This document shows, piece by piece, positions 33,188 to 45,119 of a stretch of DNA of 64,000 nt; positions within the stretch are counted from its first letter, which is position 1; each line of letters starts with the position of its first letter. The DNA is from Arion vulgaris. Taxonomy: Eukaryota; Mollusca; Gastropoda; Stylommatophora; Arionidae. Location: positions 82,803,941 to 82,867,940 of the forward strand of contig CM036753.1 of NCBI GenBank assembly GCA_020796225.1, read 5' to 3'. The notes under the pieces were generated by a model, which worked only from the letters and a program-made list of their open reading frames with translations, was not told where the DNA came from and did no database searches. The position numbers were made by a program, and so were the translations under genes.

Positions 33188-35359
33188 TAGTCTGTCCATT
33201 AATTCGTGAGCACGTTTGAAATTGATTTTCTCGAAAACTACCTGTTGGATCTCAGTGATTTTTGCATGCAGCCTTAGAATATCCATGACGCTAAAATAAA
33301 GCTAACCAGTAGTCCATAGATGCTATGGATTTTGCACATCGGCGAATTCCTTTGATCTTTTATGACAATTGCAAATACGGGGCTCAAATTTTAGATTTTA
33401 CAGTATCCCAGAATTTGTCCATGTCAATTCTATTCATAGGTGTATCTCCATATTAACTTGATAGGTCAAGTAATTAAGTGTGTTGCCCTTTATGTGCAAT
33501 CGTGAACTTGGATACAATATGCAACAGTTAGTCCTCCCTTCGGTCACCATTAGACCCCAGGGTGTCTTAACTTCACCACAAATTGTATGATGGTAGACGC
33601 ATTTGGATATGGAAATGTATACGTTGCTATTTCTCAGTCTGTAATCAAAATATGATTTGTATCATCCCGAATCTGACGATTCCATGAGGTTGATAATTGT
33701 TACTGGCTGGACAAATTGTAATCCATCTCGGTGCCAGTACTCGTCTTCCTCTCGGAGCACATGTTCAACACACTTCTTCCAGAACTGCATGTCTATCATT
33801 GAGAAGGACTCACGTGTCAGAACTTCAACATCACACATTTTAAACATCCTGTTCTGTTCGGCAACTTGCCCTTTACTTTAGCCCAGACAAGCTCTATCGG
33901 ATTGATCATGATATAGAGGTAGTCGCAAAGACGTGTGGCCGTATTCCGCAATGATTTAGTCAATATGAAACACCTTTGTCTTATTTGTCATCCTCACCAG
34001 GTGCAACAACTCAGGTTTCAAATATGTATCATCGAAGCTGACATTTTCCTTAGCAAGCCAAGTCCTAATTTGATCTTTTGTATTTGATGCAGTTGGTACT
34101 TTGTCTTCCGCTGATACTGCGTTGTGATAGGATGCATTATCCATTACCAAGCATGATGGTCTGTTTAGAATTGGAAGTAGATCTTTCTCCATCCAGTGCC
34201 TGAAAATATGTCCATTCATTTCTGTGTGCTAGTCCCTACCGTCGGTACTTTGGAAAATAAGTCCAGCGTCATGGACAAGACCTTCTTCACTGCTTCCGCA
34301 TGTGTTAGTATAATACGCTGGCCTTTGCTGCTTGGTATTTTTCTTTTCTGTTCACCGTCTACTGATTGCCATTCTTTAGCATTGGTGTGGTGAGCATTGA
34401 CCCAGGATTCGTCCAAATATACAATATCATAGCCTTGCCTCCGCCGCTCACGGATCTGCCTCAGGTATTTACTTCGGGCAGCAATTAAATGTGGCTTTTC
34501 ACAAATAATATTCCTGCCGCCTATAGTTTTTCTGAAGGTGAAGCCGACGGCTCTTACAATTTTCATAGAGTACTTTTAGAAATGTCTATGCTGCAATCTG
34601 ATTGCAGTTTTAATTTCAGTTTCCTGAGAGTAACAAGTTGATTTGTCGCAAACATTTTCAAGAGCTCCCGTCTTATGACATCTATGTCAAAGTCGTCAAT
34701 TGTTCTTTTCCGTCCTTGCTTGACATTAGTGCACTTTGTGTCCTGTTTAATCCATCGGAAAAGGATTCTCTATTCAGACCAAGCGCCAGTTGCGCTCGTT
34801 TCTCAGGGTTATGAATATCGCAATATAGATGACCTCTCTAGATTCCCTACGGAAGTGTTGGTATAGTAAAACTGTAACCTTCTGAATTGTTATAAATGTG
34901 CACTTCAGACTCATTATGAATGTGATATCAATGTCAGTTTTGATAAGCCAACAAATATGATACAATAGCTTCATACAAATAGCGAGATACGCCTATAACT
35001 ATACAACGGTATCCCAATTATAACGTCATATGCTTTCCGCTTTCAAAGTCGACTGGGTTAGGTGCACGGGATTTCGTGAAATTGTTGTATATTCACGATA
35101 TTTCTATGTTACCATAATGTATTTTTAGAACAACGCGTCTGTGTACCGTAGATTTGTTACTATTGTGTACAATCCGGTGAGGTTGATTTTAATATAACCT
35201 GAAGAAGAAATATTTCAAACTACATCAAATTTTCTTGGAAAAAATATTTCTCTAGCGTCATGGATATTCTAAGGCTGCTTGCAAAAAATCACTGAGATCC
35301 AACAGGTAGTTTTCGAGAAAATCAATTTCAAACGTGCTTACGAATTAATGGACAGACTA
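33188..35359 (-). mobile_element. Complete-ended 2.17-kb DNA transposon (IS630/Tc1/mariner-type, DDE_3-like)
   Basis: The ends are inverted repeats of about 106 bp: left 33188-33293 starting TAGTCTGTCCATTAATTCG, right 35253-35359 ending CGAATTAATGGACAGACTA. They differ at only a few bases. TA flanks both ends (33186-33187, 35360-35361), the target duplication expected for this superfamily. The interior encodes a transposase on the minus strand, described separately. Nearly identical ends suggest the insertion is not very old, although the gene is broken. Confidence 0.93.
33662..34800 (-). pseudogene. Broken DDE transposase of the 2.17-kb element
   Basis: Reading from 34800 down: an N-terminal helix-turn-helix-like part (KRTIDDFDIDVIRRELLKMF ... 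SIDISKSTL). Then, in a new frame, KIVRAVGFTFRKT and the first catalytic aspartate in DIVYLDESWVNAHHT. After a shift at about 34218 comes the second aspartate in SCLVMDNASYHNAV. After another shift near 33940 comes INPIELVWAKVKG with the catalytic glutamate. Finally FWKKCVEHVLREEDEYWHRD and IINLMESSDS at the C terminus. Order and spacing match DDE_3-type transposases common in invertebrates. At least three frameshifts (about 34567, 34218, 33940) and one more near 33850 disable it. Confidence 0.9.
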
Positions 35360-35397
35360 TAGCAATATATTCATAGAGAATCATCAATTAAAAGTTG

Positions 35398-35572
35398 TTT
35401 TTTTCCCGATCACTTGAGCTTTTCAGCTCTTCGGCTCAGTGCCATGGACATCGTAACCCTTCAGTTCGGTGCCACGAACACCGTAAATCTGGGGAATCTG
35501 TGGCTTTTTCTGCCATCCCGCGGAATTGAACCCACACAGACGGGCTAAAACAAGTTTAAGATTTGACATATC
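35398..35572 (-). mobile_element. tRNA-derived SINE, family A (minus copy)
   Basis: The reverse complement reads TTTTAGCCCGTCTGTGTGGG, TTCAATTCCGCGGGATGGCA, then ACAGATTCCCCAGATTTACG and GGTGTTCGTGGCACCGAAC, ending in a run of A. The same order occurs on the plus strand at 51.72-51.90 kb. It lies 38 bases outside the DNA transposon. Confidence 0.82.
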
Positions 35573-35714
35573 TGGTAAGCAATGTTTTCCAACATGTGGA
35601 AGAATAGCTAACGACATTCAACATAGATGCAATAGAGCGAAGCAAATCATAAAATAAATGGCACCAATTTTGAAATGCAGATATGTCACACAGAATACTA
35701 AAAGAGCATTGTAC

Positions 35715-35935
35715 AACACGATCTTTCTCCCAACATTATCTTATCAGTGTCGAACTTGGACGTTCACATCAAACGATAGATGAAAATTGGTAACGACAGA
35801 GATGAAGTGTCTACGTAGAATGATGGGAGTATCACGAAGAGATTGGCTTAGAAATGATGACATCAGGAAAACATAGGTACATCATCAGAATTGAACTTCA
35901 TCAAGAAACAATAAATTAACTGGTTCGGACACATA
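35715..35935 (+). mobile_element. Degenerate LINE C-terminal fragment
   Basis: Shifted frames give LSVSNLDVH/YQCRTWTF, RDEMKCLRRMMGVSRRDWL and NKLTGSDT/WFGHII, the post-RT motif series of LINE ORF2. Confidence 0.65.
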
Positions 35936-36095
35936 ATTGGTTATTGGTTACCGAACTAACGTCACAGCACTATGTGCTCAGTCTTCCCCAACAGATTTCA
36001 AAAGATATCGAACCGACAACCCTCTTGTGTCCGATAGTATCTTGTGATAAGCGAACGCTTATGCATTACGCAAATTCATCCGCATTGGATTAGAC
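35936..36095 (-). mobile_element. tRNA-derived SINE, family F (minus copy)
   Basis: On the minus strand a head with GCGTAATGCATAAGCGTTCG and GGTTGTCGGTTCGATATC (B box) precedes TGTTGGGGAAGACTGAGCAC and a GGTAACCAATAACC tail. The 3' half matches 24.49-24.58 kb. Confidence 0.72.
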
Positions 36096-36114
36096 TGTTG
36101 TAATGTTCATTCAA

Positions 36115-36475
36115 ATCAACCTAACATACTTGACAAAAAGAGAATAGTGAGGCAGCAATGTGCCCTTTTATCATGTCTGTTTACCGTACATACAGAACAC
36201 AAATCAACCTAAAATACTTGACAAAAAGAGAATAGTGAGGCAGCAATGTGCCCTTTTATCATGTCTGTTTACCGTACATACAGAACACAAACTAACCTAA
36301 TCTACTGTAGCCAAAAAGAGAATAGTGAGGCAGCAATGTGCCCTTTCATCACGTCTGCTTACCGTCCATACAGAACACAAATCAACCTAACATACTTGAC
36401 AAAAAGAGAATAGTGAGGTAGCAATGTGCCCTTTCATCACGTCTGCTTACCGTCCATACAGAACACAGACCAAAC
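36115..36475. repeat. 88-bp tandem repeat, 4 copies
   Basis: Units contain ATCAACCTAACATACTTGAC, AAAAAGAGAATAGTGAGG and CAGCAATGTGCCC, repeating every 88-89 bases with a few substitutions. Confidence 0.88.
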
Positions 36476-36824
36476 AGAAGAGATATCAGGCCTCTCATTA
36501 ATGAAAGAACAATAAACAGTCAAATATAGGCGAATCATACGGTGATGTTAGCGGACAACGAGCTAAAATTTAAAAAAAAACAAAAAAACTATTAAAACAA
36601 CTAAGCAACAACAGTAAAATATGTGGTTTGGATATTGAGAAAATCAATATAGAGATTAGACAATGGAGATATTTTGGTTACTGTAAGAGATATGACACAA
36701 TGTTGAAAACATCTTGGAATAGAAGATGGAAGGTAGGAGAACAAGTGGAATATGCAAATTTGGAGGGGAACATTAAAAAGTAGATATCCAATCGTCTGAC
36801 AGAGTGTACTTTCAGAGTAAGGGG
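36476..36824. other. Unassigned, LINE-like traces
   Basis: Short LINE-like phrases may occur around 36640-36830 (for example RWRYFGYCKR-type coding), but they are too decayed to call. Confidence 0.3.
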
Positions 36825-37085
36825 CTGACAGGGGGTGTCGGAGCTCGCAAGGGAAGCAAAGAATAGTACCACTGCCACCTAAAAGGCATGTCGTAAGAGG
36901 CGACTGATGACTGATGTAGGACCTAGGGAAGCTATCCTAGTGAATAAAAAGCATCGCAGAAATCGGATGTGCTGGCCTACTTGTAGTCGCATAACTGGCA
37001 CAACGTACAATCGCTCTTAGGCTCAGATCACATACAACTCACACAGAGGGATCAATATAGAGCGTTCAAAGAAGAAGAGTAAGGG
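36825..37085 (+). mobile_element. Dispersed repeat family G (best copy)
   Basis: It has GGCATGTCGTAAGAGGCGAC, GATGTAGGACCTAGGGAAGC, AGTGAATAAAAAGCATCGCA, GCACAACGTACAATCGCTCT and a GAAGAAGAGT end. The matches to 4.44 and 23.8 kb are collinear. Confidence 0.75.
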
Positions 37086-38235
37086 GCATACATTTCTGCA
37101 AAGTTATTAAAACCATCCTTCGACACTGTGACGTCGTATGATTGATTCGTTGATCTAACATTTAATTGTATTAGATTAATGTTATACGAAAGTATTAGTA
37201 ATTTCAGTAGTTCCTCGTACTACATCAACAAAAATTGTTGTAAATTGGACCGAGTAACGACTAAACGGTTTGATTAACCAATTATAATATTTTCTCTATC
37301 AGTACCAGTCCCACTTTTACTACAGGTGTTAAACTTCTTTGATAGCAGTCCTGTAAATAGGTCAAGAAAACGTTTTTTTCAGACAACGTATTAATTTCCT
37401 AGAAACAAAAAGCAAGGATTTATCAAGTTCCCAAATGTTTCATACAGAACCAAGTGTATATACTTTGAAATTCCCAAGATAGTTTCATCCTCAAATGCAG
37501 TTATTGACAATAGTTGTGTTAACACCCACATACCAATCTTTTGTTTTTTTCAACTATTGTTTTGTTACATTGAAGAAAAAAACATTTCCAATCATTGAAA
37601 GAAATACTGAAAAACCTAGATTCAAGAGGTTGTGATATTTTTCTTTATTGAGACATCATTTATCTTGTGGAAGAATGATGACACGTAGGAGCAACTATTC
37701 ACGGCATTTTATTTTTGGAAAATGTTTGCTTCCAAATTTCCTTATTATATTTTATAGTGTACTATTTTCGCTAGTAGTTATGTTTGAACAAAAAAGTAAC
37801 GTGACAGAAAGTAATTTTTTTTTATTTGTCATCTTTTTAAACAAATAACTAATTATAAATTTAGTTTGACTGTCAAACATAGAATAGTCTTTTTATTGAC
37901 ATTCTATTCTATTGTCCTTATGTTGAAATGAAAACGTGACATATCCTTTACAGAACATCGCCATCAGGAACTTGAGGTATATTTTCTCAGTATGATGCAA
38001 GTCATCCAAATGCGGCCCCTTGAATGTTTTTTCTTTAAAATAACCTTCAATTGTGATTTTGATTTCGCTGTTTATGCCGCTCCCATTACGGTTCCGCATG
38101 GTGCGGCCGCATGTCTGTATTACAGTACGGCACGGTTTTGGTCGCCATCAACCACAGTAAACGAGTCGTTGATTTTCTAGGCACCACTTATATGTTCAAC
38201 AGTTTGTCACTGCTTTCTGAACGGTAAGGTTTAAT
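37086..38235. other. AT-rich non-coding stretch
   Basis: Only short ORFs are present. 38.0-38.2 kb is less AT-rich and contains TAGGCACCACTTATATGTTC. That phrase matches, in reverse, GCACAATACTGAACGTATAAGTGGTGCC-type sequence near 5.75 kb, so a dispersed repeat is shared here. Confidence 0.4.
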
Positions 38236-38375
38236 TTTGCCGATCGTAAAAAATCCATGGGAACAAATTTGATTTCAAATTGCACTCCGGTGAGTTTGAA
38301 CCAGGTACTCTTGGGTTGTGATCGAACTCACGTCTGCTTAAACCAAATGCACCCACAATGATAAATTATTCATTC
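38236..38375 (-). mobile_element. tRNA-like SINE remnant
   Basis: The reverse complement shows GTGGGTGCATTTGGTTTAAG, GTGAGTTCGATCACAACCC (B-box-like) and a second GGTTCAAACTCACC. Confidence 0.45.
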
Positions 38376-38439
38376 ACTAAAATTATGAGCAACTTGTTCT
38401 AATCAACAATACTATTGTGACACACTCAAGAACGCTATA

Positions 38440-38935
38440 TCTAAGTTCTGCACATATTACATGTTATTGCTGTACTCATTCTTCTTCTTTTCCTTTGTCG
38501 TCACACTGCTACGGGTTGTTGCCCAGTGTTGTCACACTGCTACCGGTTGTTGCCAGTGTTGTCCACTGCTACCGGGTTGTGCCGTTGTCACACTGCTACC
38601 GGTTGTTGCGTGTTGTCCCGCTAGGGTTTTTGCATCGTCACACTGCTACCGGGTTGTTGCCCAGTGTCGTGGTTTTCTGTCGTCACACTGCTACCGGGTT
38701 GTTGCCCAGTGTCGTCACACTGCTACCGGGTTGTTGCACAGTGTCGTGGTTTTCTGTCGTCACACTGCTACCGGGTTGTTGCCCAGTGTCGTGGTTTTCT
38801 GTTTTTGTCTTGCGCTGTTCTGGTGGCTTAGGTGATTGTTATCTTTGCTCTTTCACAGGGTTCCGCTACGCCATCTAACCATCTTGTTCGTGGTCTTCCT
38901 CTTGCCTTCTTTCCCGATGTTCATTTTTATTAAAC
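38440..38935 (-). mobile_element. LINE L3 3' end with internal tandem expansion
   Basis: From 38935 to 38780 the minus strand follows the end of the LINE at 18.79-18.96 kb (GAAAGAAGGCAAGAGGAAGA, CAGAACAGCGCAAGACAAAA). From about 38780 to 38500 the terminal segment, with CACTGGGCAACAACCCGG and TAGCAGTGTGACGACAG, is repeated about eight times with unit lengths from about 30 to 60 bp. The plus-strand ORF of 153 codons here is an artefact of the repeat. Confidence 0.85.
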
Positions 38936-39839
38936 GATGAAAATGTCAACATGAATGTCCTGCTACAGTGGATACCAGAAACTAAGATAGCAGGTGAGTT
39001 AACAAAAGATAAAGCAACACAGGCTAAAAACAAAACCACACACAAATTCTTTTAACATCATTCTTAAAAAGAAAACTCGACATGGGTGTCCAGCAACACA
39101 TTTCTTTATTGATTTTGAAAATGCAATATTCGTGCGTGTTGGCATTTACATCTTCAAAAAAGAAAAATTAAACTGAACAAAAATGTTAGCATGGAAAAAA
39201 CTGTAACAACAAGAATACTAAATAATGCTGAAAGAACATTGGAGTTTAGCGGTTTTTATTTTATTATAATAAAGATAAGACATGTAAATACTTACAGAAA
39301 TCATACACAATGCAGTAAAAAAGGAAAGATTTCATTAAAACAATGTGAAATAGTAAAGACAAAAAAACTTCTTGAAATAAGAAAAAAAAGATTTTCAGTT
39401 TCTTGATTCCGTCCCTCCCCTCTCTCTTCCTCCTTCCAGCTATCAAAATTATTATCATTATTTAATAACATGAGACGTTTCTCAACATCAAAACAGAAAC
39501 AGGATTGGTCTTCTCCACGTTATGAAGACATGTAAAGTTAGCCACTTTCGTTTAGAGAGCTTCTATTGTTTACTGGTGTCCTTGACACACACGCACTCGT
39601 AGAAACGTCCATCTCGCTTGTTACTACACCTACGTCAAACTGCCCACAAGCTATTATCGTCAATAGATACTTATTAATATTCGCTTTCTTTCAATTCCCC
39701 ACTTTCTGATTGCGCTCATCTTCATCTGAACACATTATTTGCTTGTATCTGATTGAATTATTGAATAGAAAACCATCCCCTAGCATGACTACTAGAAATA
39801 CATAAAATATACAACTTTTCAAGTGCTAGAGATATTCAT
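38936..39839. other. AT-rich non-coding stretch
   Basis: No gene or named repeat recognised. Confidence 0.35.
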
Positions 39840-40070
39840 CATTGTTGTATGAAGAGAAAACGTGGGCAATGAACAAACAGATGGAGCGAAGAATAGAAAC
39901 TTACGAAATGTGAATATATAGATACAGGATGAGTGTCAAGGAAAGCGAAGAAACTTATTATAAACACGTACGTCAACAGTTAAGAGTGAAAAGAGAACTG
40001 GTCAAGGACATAGGAATTAGACGATTGAGTTATTTTAGTCACATTAAGAGACATGACAAGTTGTTTCTTC
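39840..40070 (+). mobile_element. Degenerate LINE C-terminal fragment
   Basis: The frame around 39929-40060 reads RQQLRVKRELVKDIGIRRLS then YFSHIKRHD, the basic motif and xxGHxxR-like box of LINE C termini. Confidence 0.6.
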
Positions 40071-40200
40071 TTTTTCTTCTTCTTCTTCTTCGTGTTTGCG
40101 TTCGTTTTCGAATGCTCGTCTAAACCCTGAGCTACGTAGGTAACTTGGTCTTCTATGCTATGGTATTCCCTAAATCCTGCTTGCTCCGGAACCAAAATCT
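40070..40200 (-). mobile_element. LINE reverse transcriptase fragment
   Basis: Minus-strand MVPEQAGFREYHSIEDQVTY followed by VAQGLDEHSKTN is the RT block PEQAGFRxxxSTEDQ of Jockey/CR1-type LINEs. It ends in an A-rich/GAA tract at its 3' side, where it abuts the previous fragment. Confidence 0.8.
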
Positions 40201-40679
40201 GTGTTTCTGTCTGACATGCACTTTTGCAGTCTGAACAGGCTTTATTCTGCGTATGTGATGGTTGAGCCTGCAGTGACCTGTTCTGAGACGAAAGATTGTT
40301 GTGTGCTGTTTTCTGTTTAGTCTGCTAATGGGATCCTGCGGGTGTTTACTGTTGGTTTGGTCACAGTTAGTTATTGGACGTTTCTATCTTTAGCGTGATA
40401 AAAAGATGGATCTCATAATGTTATGCACTGTTTACAGTATGAAAATTGAGACTTGCTCTTGATATGTTGAGCTGGTAATATGCATAGTTTGTCTAGTGGC
40501 TATGGTGTTCTGTTGTCTAACTCCCAGTGTGTTTCTTATGACAAACCTCTTGACATCATCATATGTTATGCAAACATGATTTTGAGGCTACCGCCCAATC
40601 TGTTGACGCTATGATTACCAGGTATGTTGTAACGAGATGGGATCCACTGCATCATAGCGCTTTCAAACTTCTCTAACAA
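40201..40679. other. Unassigned stretch
   Basis: No ORF is supported. It may be old transposon sequence. Confidence 0.3.
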
Positions 40680-40905
40680 AGTTTGTAGGAAATGATCAAA
40701 GAATCACAAAACAGGTATAGAAGTTGGAGGCAAATAGTTGAAGAAAGAAAGAATGCCCTTGGAAAATACTAAAACGAACTTTGCTGATTTACTGAGAGAT
40801 GTGAAAAATGTCGGACTCAATTCTATAGAAGAGATTGATCAAGTTGTACAGGATAGAGCGGTATGGAGAAATTGCTTGTAGACCTGTGTAACCTTTATCG
40901 GTAAG
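40680..40905 (+). mobile_element. LINE 3'-end fragment, family with RRNDQ motif (copy 3)
   Basis: NDQRITKQV-type start, LKRTLLIY, EEIDQVVQDRAVWRNCL and ACAL/CVTFI end match 30.0-30.2 kb with shifts. Confidence 0.7.
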
Positions 40906-41269
40906 AGATGAATGAAGAGATGAATGAGTGTTTCTCATTTATCGTTTAGCTCTGTATCATTATGGGGCCTTAGTACTGAAACTACAGATCAGTAACAAGA
41001 GCTATTTATCTCTCTGTGCTTTCCTCTTTAACTAGGATTGCAAATCATCTACTTCTACCCTACAGTTACAATAATGTTATAGTTGATACTGACAATCTTG
41101 TATGTATCAATCTTGTTGCTTAAATTAAACAGATATTTCCTCTTTTACCAATTTCTATACCACCAGTATAATGATACATTTCTGTGTATAACTTTTTTTT
41201 TCTATTTTCATGTGTTTCCTAGCCATTTGTTGTTGCTGTTGTTGCGGGGTGCCGTTACTGAAAGCGACA

Positions 41270-41309
<40 letters not shown>

Positions 41310-41800
41310 AGGTATAGAGAGAAAAAGAGAGAAATAATGTACTGAGCAAACTTAACATCAAAGCATAACAAAAAATCAACAACATAATTGAAGAGCAGCA
41401 TTGGGAAAATAAAACGATCTATTTATCAGCACATTCATGTGTCGACAAGGCTTGGCAAACGAAGAGGCGAACAACCTATAAAGAACAATTGAAATAAATC
41501 CTTACAAAAAGAAGACAGACACTTATAACATGTCTGTAAAAAAAACACTTCAAGTAGCGCATGGCCTATTGTTATATTAACGGAGGCGCCCAATTGCGCT
41601 ATGATAAAAATTACAAGAATAATTTTGACCTACTTCAGAGGTAAGGAAGAATCCCCCTAATTCTATTTTTAGCATACCGACACTGGAAGTGGTACTTTTT
41701 GATTTAAACTAAGAAATGTGTGAAACAGAAATTGAACTAGAGGGAATCTCCGAGAGAATGAGTATTTAAGTTTTGACTTGCGGTTCCTTTGATCATGTTG
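40906..41800. other. Upstream region of gene B
   Basis: No gene is supported. It includes a compound (AC)n(AG)n microsatellite (41267-41332). The last part should contain the gene B promoter. Confidence 0.4.
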
Positions 41801-41801
41801 G

Positions 41802-41809
41802 TATATAAA
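41802..41809 (+). promoter_or_regulatory. TATA box of gene B
   Basis: TATATAAA, followed by CTACATTCTACTACATC, lies 181 bases before the start codon. A similar layout precedes gene A. A related AAACTACATT block follows the TATA-like sequence near 53.4 kb. Confidence 0.55.
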
Positions 41810-41982
41810 CTACATTCTACTACATCTAATCCTACAACAACACAACTAGAACGAGACGAATCAAGATCATATTTGAGCAGAACATCTCTGTATAAGAATA
41901 CTTGAATCGTTGCTTTCATCAACTTTAATATTTGCAATATTTATTACTGGAGACATTTGTTTCATCAACCCCATCATTAAAC

Positions 41983-41989
41983 ATGAACA
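41983..41989 (+). CDS. Gene B exon 1 (start codon exon)
   Basis: ATG AAC A precedes donor GTAAGTAT. The split codon A+AT joins in frame to exon 2 at 45709, producing MNNLIKVMLFAVAMATV, a textbook signal peptide. Downstream everything is in frame, which supports this start. The first intron is 3,719 bases. Confidence 0.65.
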
Positions 41990-42044
41990 GTAAGTATACT
42001 CTTCGCATTTATTTATTGGCATGTGTTATGAAAATTTAAACAAA

Positions 42045-42180
42045 AAACAGCAACACTGTCGTTACTGCCTGTAGTACCGCTTTTAAGGGCGGTGTAGGAC
42101 GGAGGAAGGGGGGGTGGTGGGACGAGAGTCTGAAGAATTTAATGACCACATGGCTAGTGCAGTCACCGTGTTTAGGCAAG
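42045..42180 (+). mobile_element. Dispersed repeat H (copy 1)
   Basis: CGTTACTGCCTGTAGTACCG, AGGGCGGTGTAGGACGGAGG, GAAGAATTTAATGACCACAT and GCTAGTGCAGTCACCGTG recur in order at 43405-43515. Probably a SINE. Confidence 0.65.
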
Positions 42181-42932
42181 GCTTTTTTAAAATGCCCCGA
42201 CAGAAAAATCCTTGACTTTACCCTGAATTGAACTAGCAAATCTAAAAATAAAACCACTATCATTGTAAAAACAAACACAGACAAGAACAAGCAATTTTGT
42301 TTATACTCTACATAACGTTTTGACAGACATTTTTGCCAAGAACATTAGGAATAATATTGGTAACAGCGTGAAACTGTTTGTAAATGTGTTACGTTATTGA
42401 AAGACAGGTTAAATTATTGGTACCACACAAATCAAAGACATACACTATATATGTACATGGCGATGTACGGAAACTACAGATCTAAGCTGGTCAGATCAGA
42501 TCTGGAGAAAACAGTGGGAAGGATGATGTAAAACTGAATAAACGGCGATATGGGTGAAGACATGTATACGAGTTGTATATTAAAAAAAAAAAAAAAGAAG
42601 TTATAATCAAATATGAAAAGTAACAACAACCAACCATGTGTCTTTATCAAGAATACGCGTACAAATACGAAATACTGGTGTTTTAGTTTTGAATTCAGTT
42701 ATTTCTGTTTCTATGTGTTGTCTTGATAAAGTAATAAAGACCTATAGTCGAAAAGTCGATTATTGTTACTTTTTCTATTTGATTATTATATTTTTCCTTG
42801 CTAGTATAATACTGTTGTATACCTTTCTTCGTCCACATCACCTATATATATATATCCTGTATTTCAGACAACGTTAACACACAAAACAATATAGTTACAT
42901 ATTTATTTAACTGTCAATAGAGTATGTATACG

Positions 42933-42952
42933 AGATAGATAGATAGATAGAC

Positions 42953-42987
<35 letters not shown>

Positions 42988-43002
42988 TAGATAGATAGAT
43001 AT

Positions 43003-43034
<32 letters not shown>

Positions 43035-43045
43035 GCTAGATAAAT
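42933..43045. repeat. Compound GATA/GACA microsatellite
   Basis: Long runs of GATA, GACA, then GATA again. Confidence 0.95.
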
Positions 43046-43404
43046 AGATAGATAGAGATAGAAGAAGAAAAGAGATAAATGGAAACAGGAAATGCTAAAT
43101 TCGTTAGGAACATGTTGAAGACATAATGAAAGAACACATGTGTCACAGTTATCTAAGAATTAAAATTAACATTTACTATTACTACATTGTTTCTGAGTAA
43201 CTTAATTAAAGATTTACATCTCGAACCTTTAAGAAAAAGTTGCCAGATAGTGTCAGTAGAATACATTATCAACTGAAACTAAATATTTAACTTTAAATAA
43301 CGAATAGCAGTGTCGTTAAAAGAACAAAATAAATAAATCCACAGCGTCTGTATCCACTGAATTTCGTTGCGCTCAGTCAACAAATATAGAGTATTGCATG
43401 AGTA

Positions 43405-43520
43405 AACAACTGCCGTTACTGTCTGTAATACCGCATTTTTAGGACGGTGTAGGACAGAGGGGACATCAGCCTGAGGAATTTAATGGATGAATGGCCAGTG
43501 CAGTCGACGTGACTTCATGA
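43405..43520 (+). mobile_element. Dispersed repeat H (copy 2)
   Basis: CCGTTACTGTCTGTAATACC, GACGGTGTAGGACAGAGG, GAGGAATTTAATGG and GGCCAGTGCAGTCGACGTG match copy 1, about 1.3 kb upstream in the same intron. Confidence 0.65.
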
Positions 43521-44154
43521 GTACAAGTGTAAATACTGCATCTACTTTAGAAAAAAAACATATAACATATTTTGTACATTTTGTCAACTTCAACTGATAA
43601 AACCAAAACTATATGGGACTCTATATAAAACTGATAAAGTGAACATATTATTCTTTAGTAATCTAAAATACTAACACGGTTATTAAATACGTCATCGACA
43701 ACGTCTGCTACAACATAACAAATCTCTGTCTGTGCTAACTTGTCAACAAACCTCGGAAGCCCCTCCCTTCCCCACCCGAGCCGTCAACAAATGAGACGTT
43801 AGTCGAAATCCTGGTTCTCACAATAGTTGACTATAGGTAAGTTTCAGGACGCTCCTTCATACGATGATACTTAAAATAGAACGCGAAGACAATATAAAAG
43901 CTTGTAAAGGCCAAGTTACATTACGACCCTACACACTACTGGAGACTAGTGGAGACATCAAGATTTCAATTTCCCATTTGATTTGTTTGATTCAAAAATC
44001 AGCATAATTTCACAGAAGATCTTAGGTACAGTATATCCGATTAGATACAGTAATATACGATTGATAATAAGTAGTTTATGAATAAGATATATAAACTTGC
44101 TCTAAGACAATTAAAACTGAAACAGCTGTAAGAACATACAAATAAGTAATGTAA

Positions 44155-44645
44155 TGTCAAATGTATTCAAACTAAATGAAGAGATGGATGGAATATTTTG
44201 AAGAACTTTTAAATGGAAGAAATATAGAAAGCTACTAAACTAAAGAAAGAAGAAAAAGCAACATAGTCATACAAAATCGCAGAAGTCATCAAAACCGTCA
44301 ATGTTACATGAACAGAGATATCTTATATAAATTATTTGACAAAGTGAGGAAAAGAGAGAACAAAATCGGCAGATTGGACAGAGATACATCAAGACAAGAC
44401 ATGAAAGAAACATTTGAAAGAGTACATACATGACATAAGGATAATGTTATTTCTCTATCAATGAAAGGAAAAATACTAAACAGTATCATCGTGGAGAGAA
44501 TAAAAGATTCCATAAATAAATATTTGACAGAAGAACATGCTGTTTTTAGAGAAGCTAGATAGTTGTAGAAAAACGTTCCAATATACACTGAACTTATAAA
44601 CAATACAAAAGAAAATGATAGTTTAGAAAAAGTATAAGTTTTAAA
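44155..44645 (+). mobile_element. LINE fragment (linker and RT fingers)
   Basis: RWMEYFEELLNGRNI is the motif just before RT in RTE/Jockey-like LINEs. Further on GKILNSIIVERIKDSINKYL and TEEHAVFREAR are the first RT blocks. Stops and shifts make it inactive. It lies in gene B intron 1. Confidence 0.82.
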
Positions 44646-45119
44646 GTTTTTTCGAGACACTCTTAGAGTCCCTTTCAAGTTCACTAACCGTGACGAAGAA
44701 GTAAACATACAAAGTTAAATGTAGAAGTTACTATTATCAGCTTCTTTATGATTGTATTATGTTCATTACAAGTTGACAACTCATAAAAAAAAAACTAAAA
44801 TAAGAACTAAGGTGCTTGATACCTCTCGTCACAATTTTTCTTATTTATTACTGACTTTCAGTCGGAATATGAAAACAAAATTACTACATTACTGTATAAA
44901 ACAGAAATAGAATTCGGTGGATTATGACTATCTACAAACAATCACCAGATTACACCAAGAATTAGCCATACAGGATATGGATTCATATATAGTTATATAT
45001 ATACATATATATATATATATGTTAATACTACCACAAATAATGATAGAATAATAAATAATGATCTCACAATAAGAATATAAATGAGGTAAGAGTAGTTTCA
45101 GTGTATTAGTAAATATTTG

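Noticed and set aside
38417..38878. Plus-strand ORFs of 153 and 124 codons rich in C, H and Y
   Set aside because: They are antisense to a LINE 3' end with tandem copies.
43890..43905. TATAAAAG at about 43896 as an additional promoter of gene B
   Set aside because: No start codon plus donor follows, and there is no matching block in gene A.
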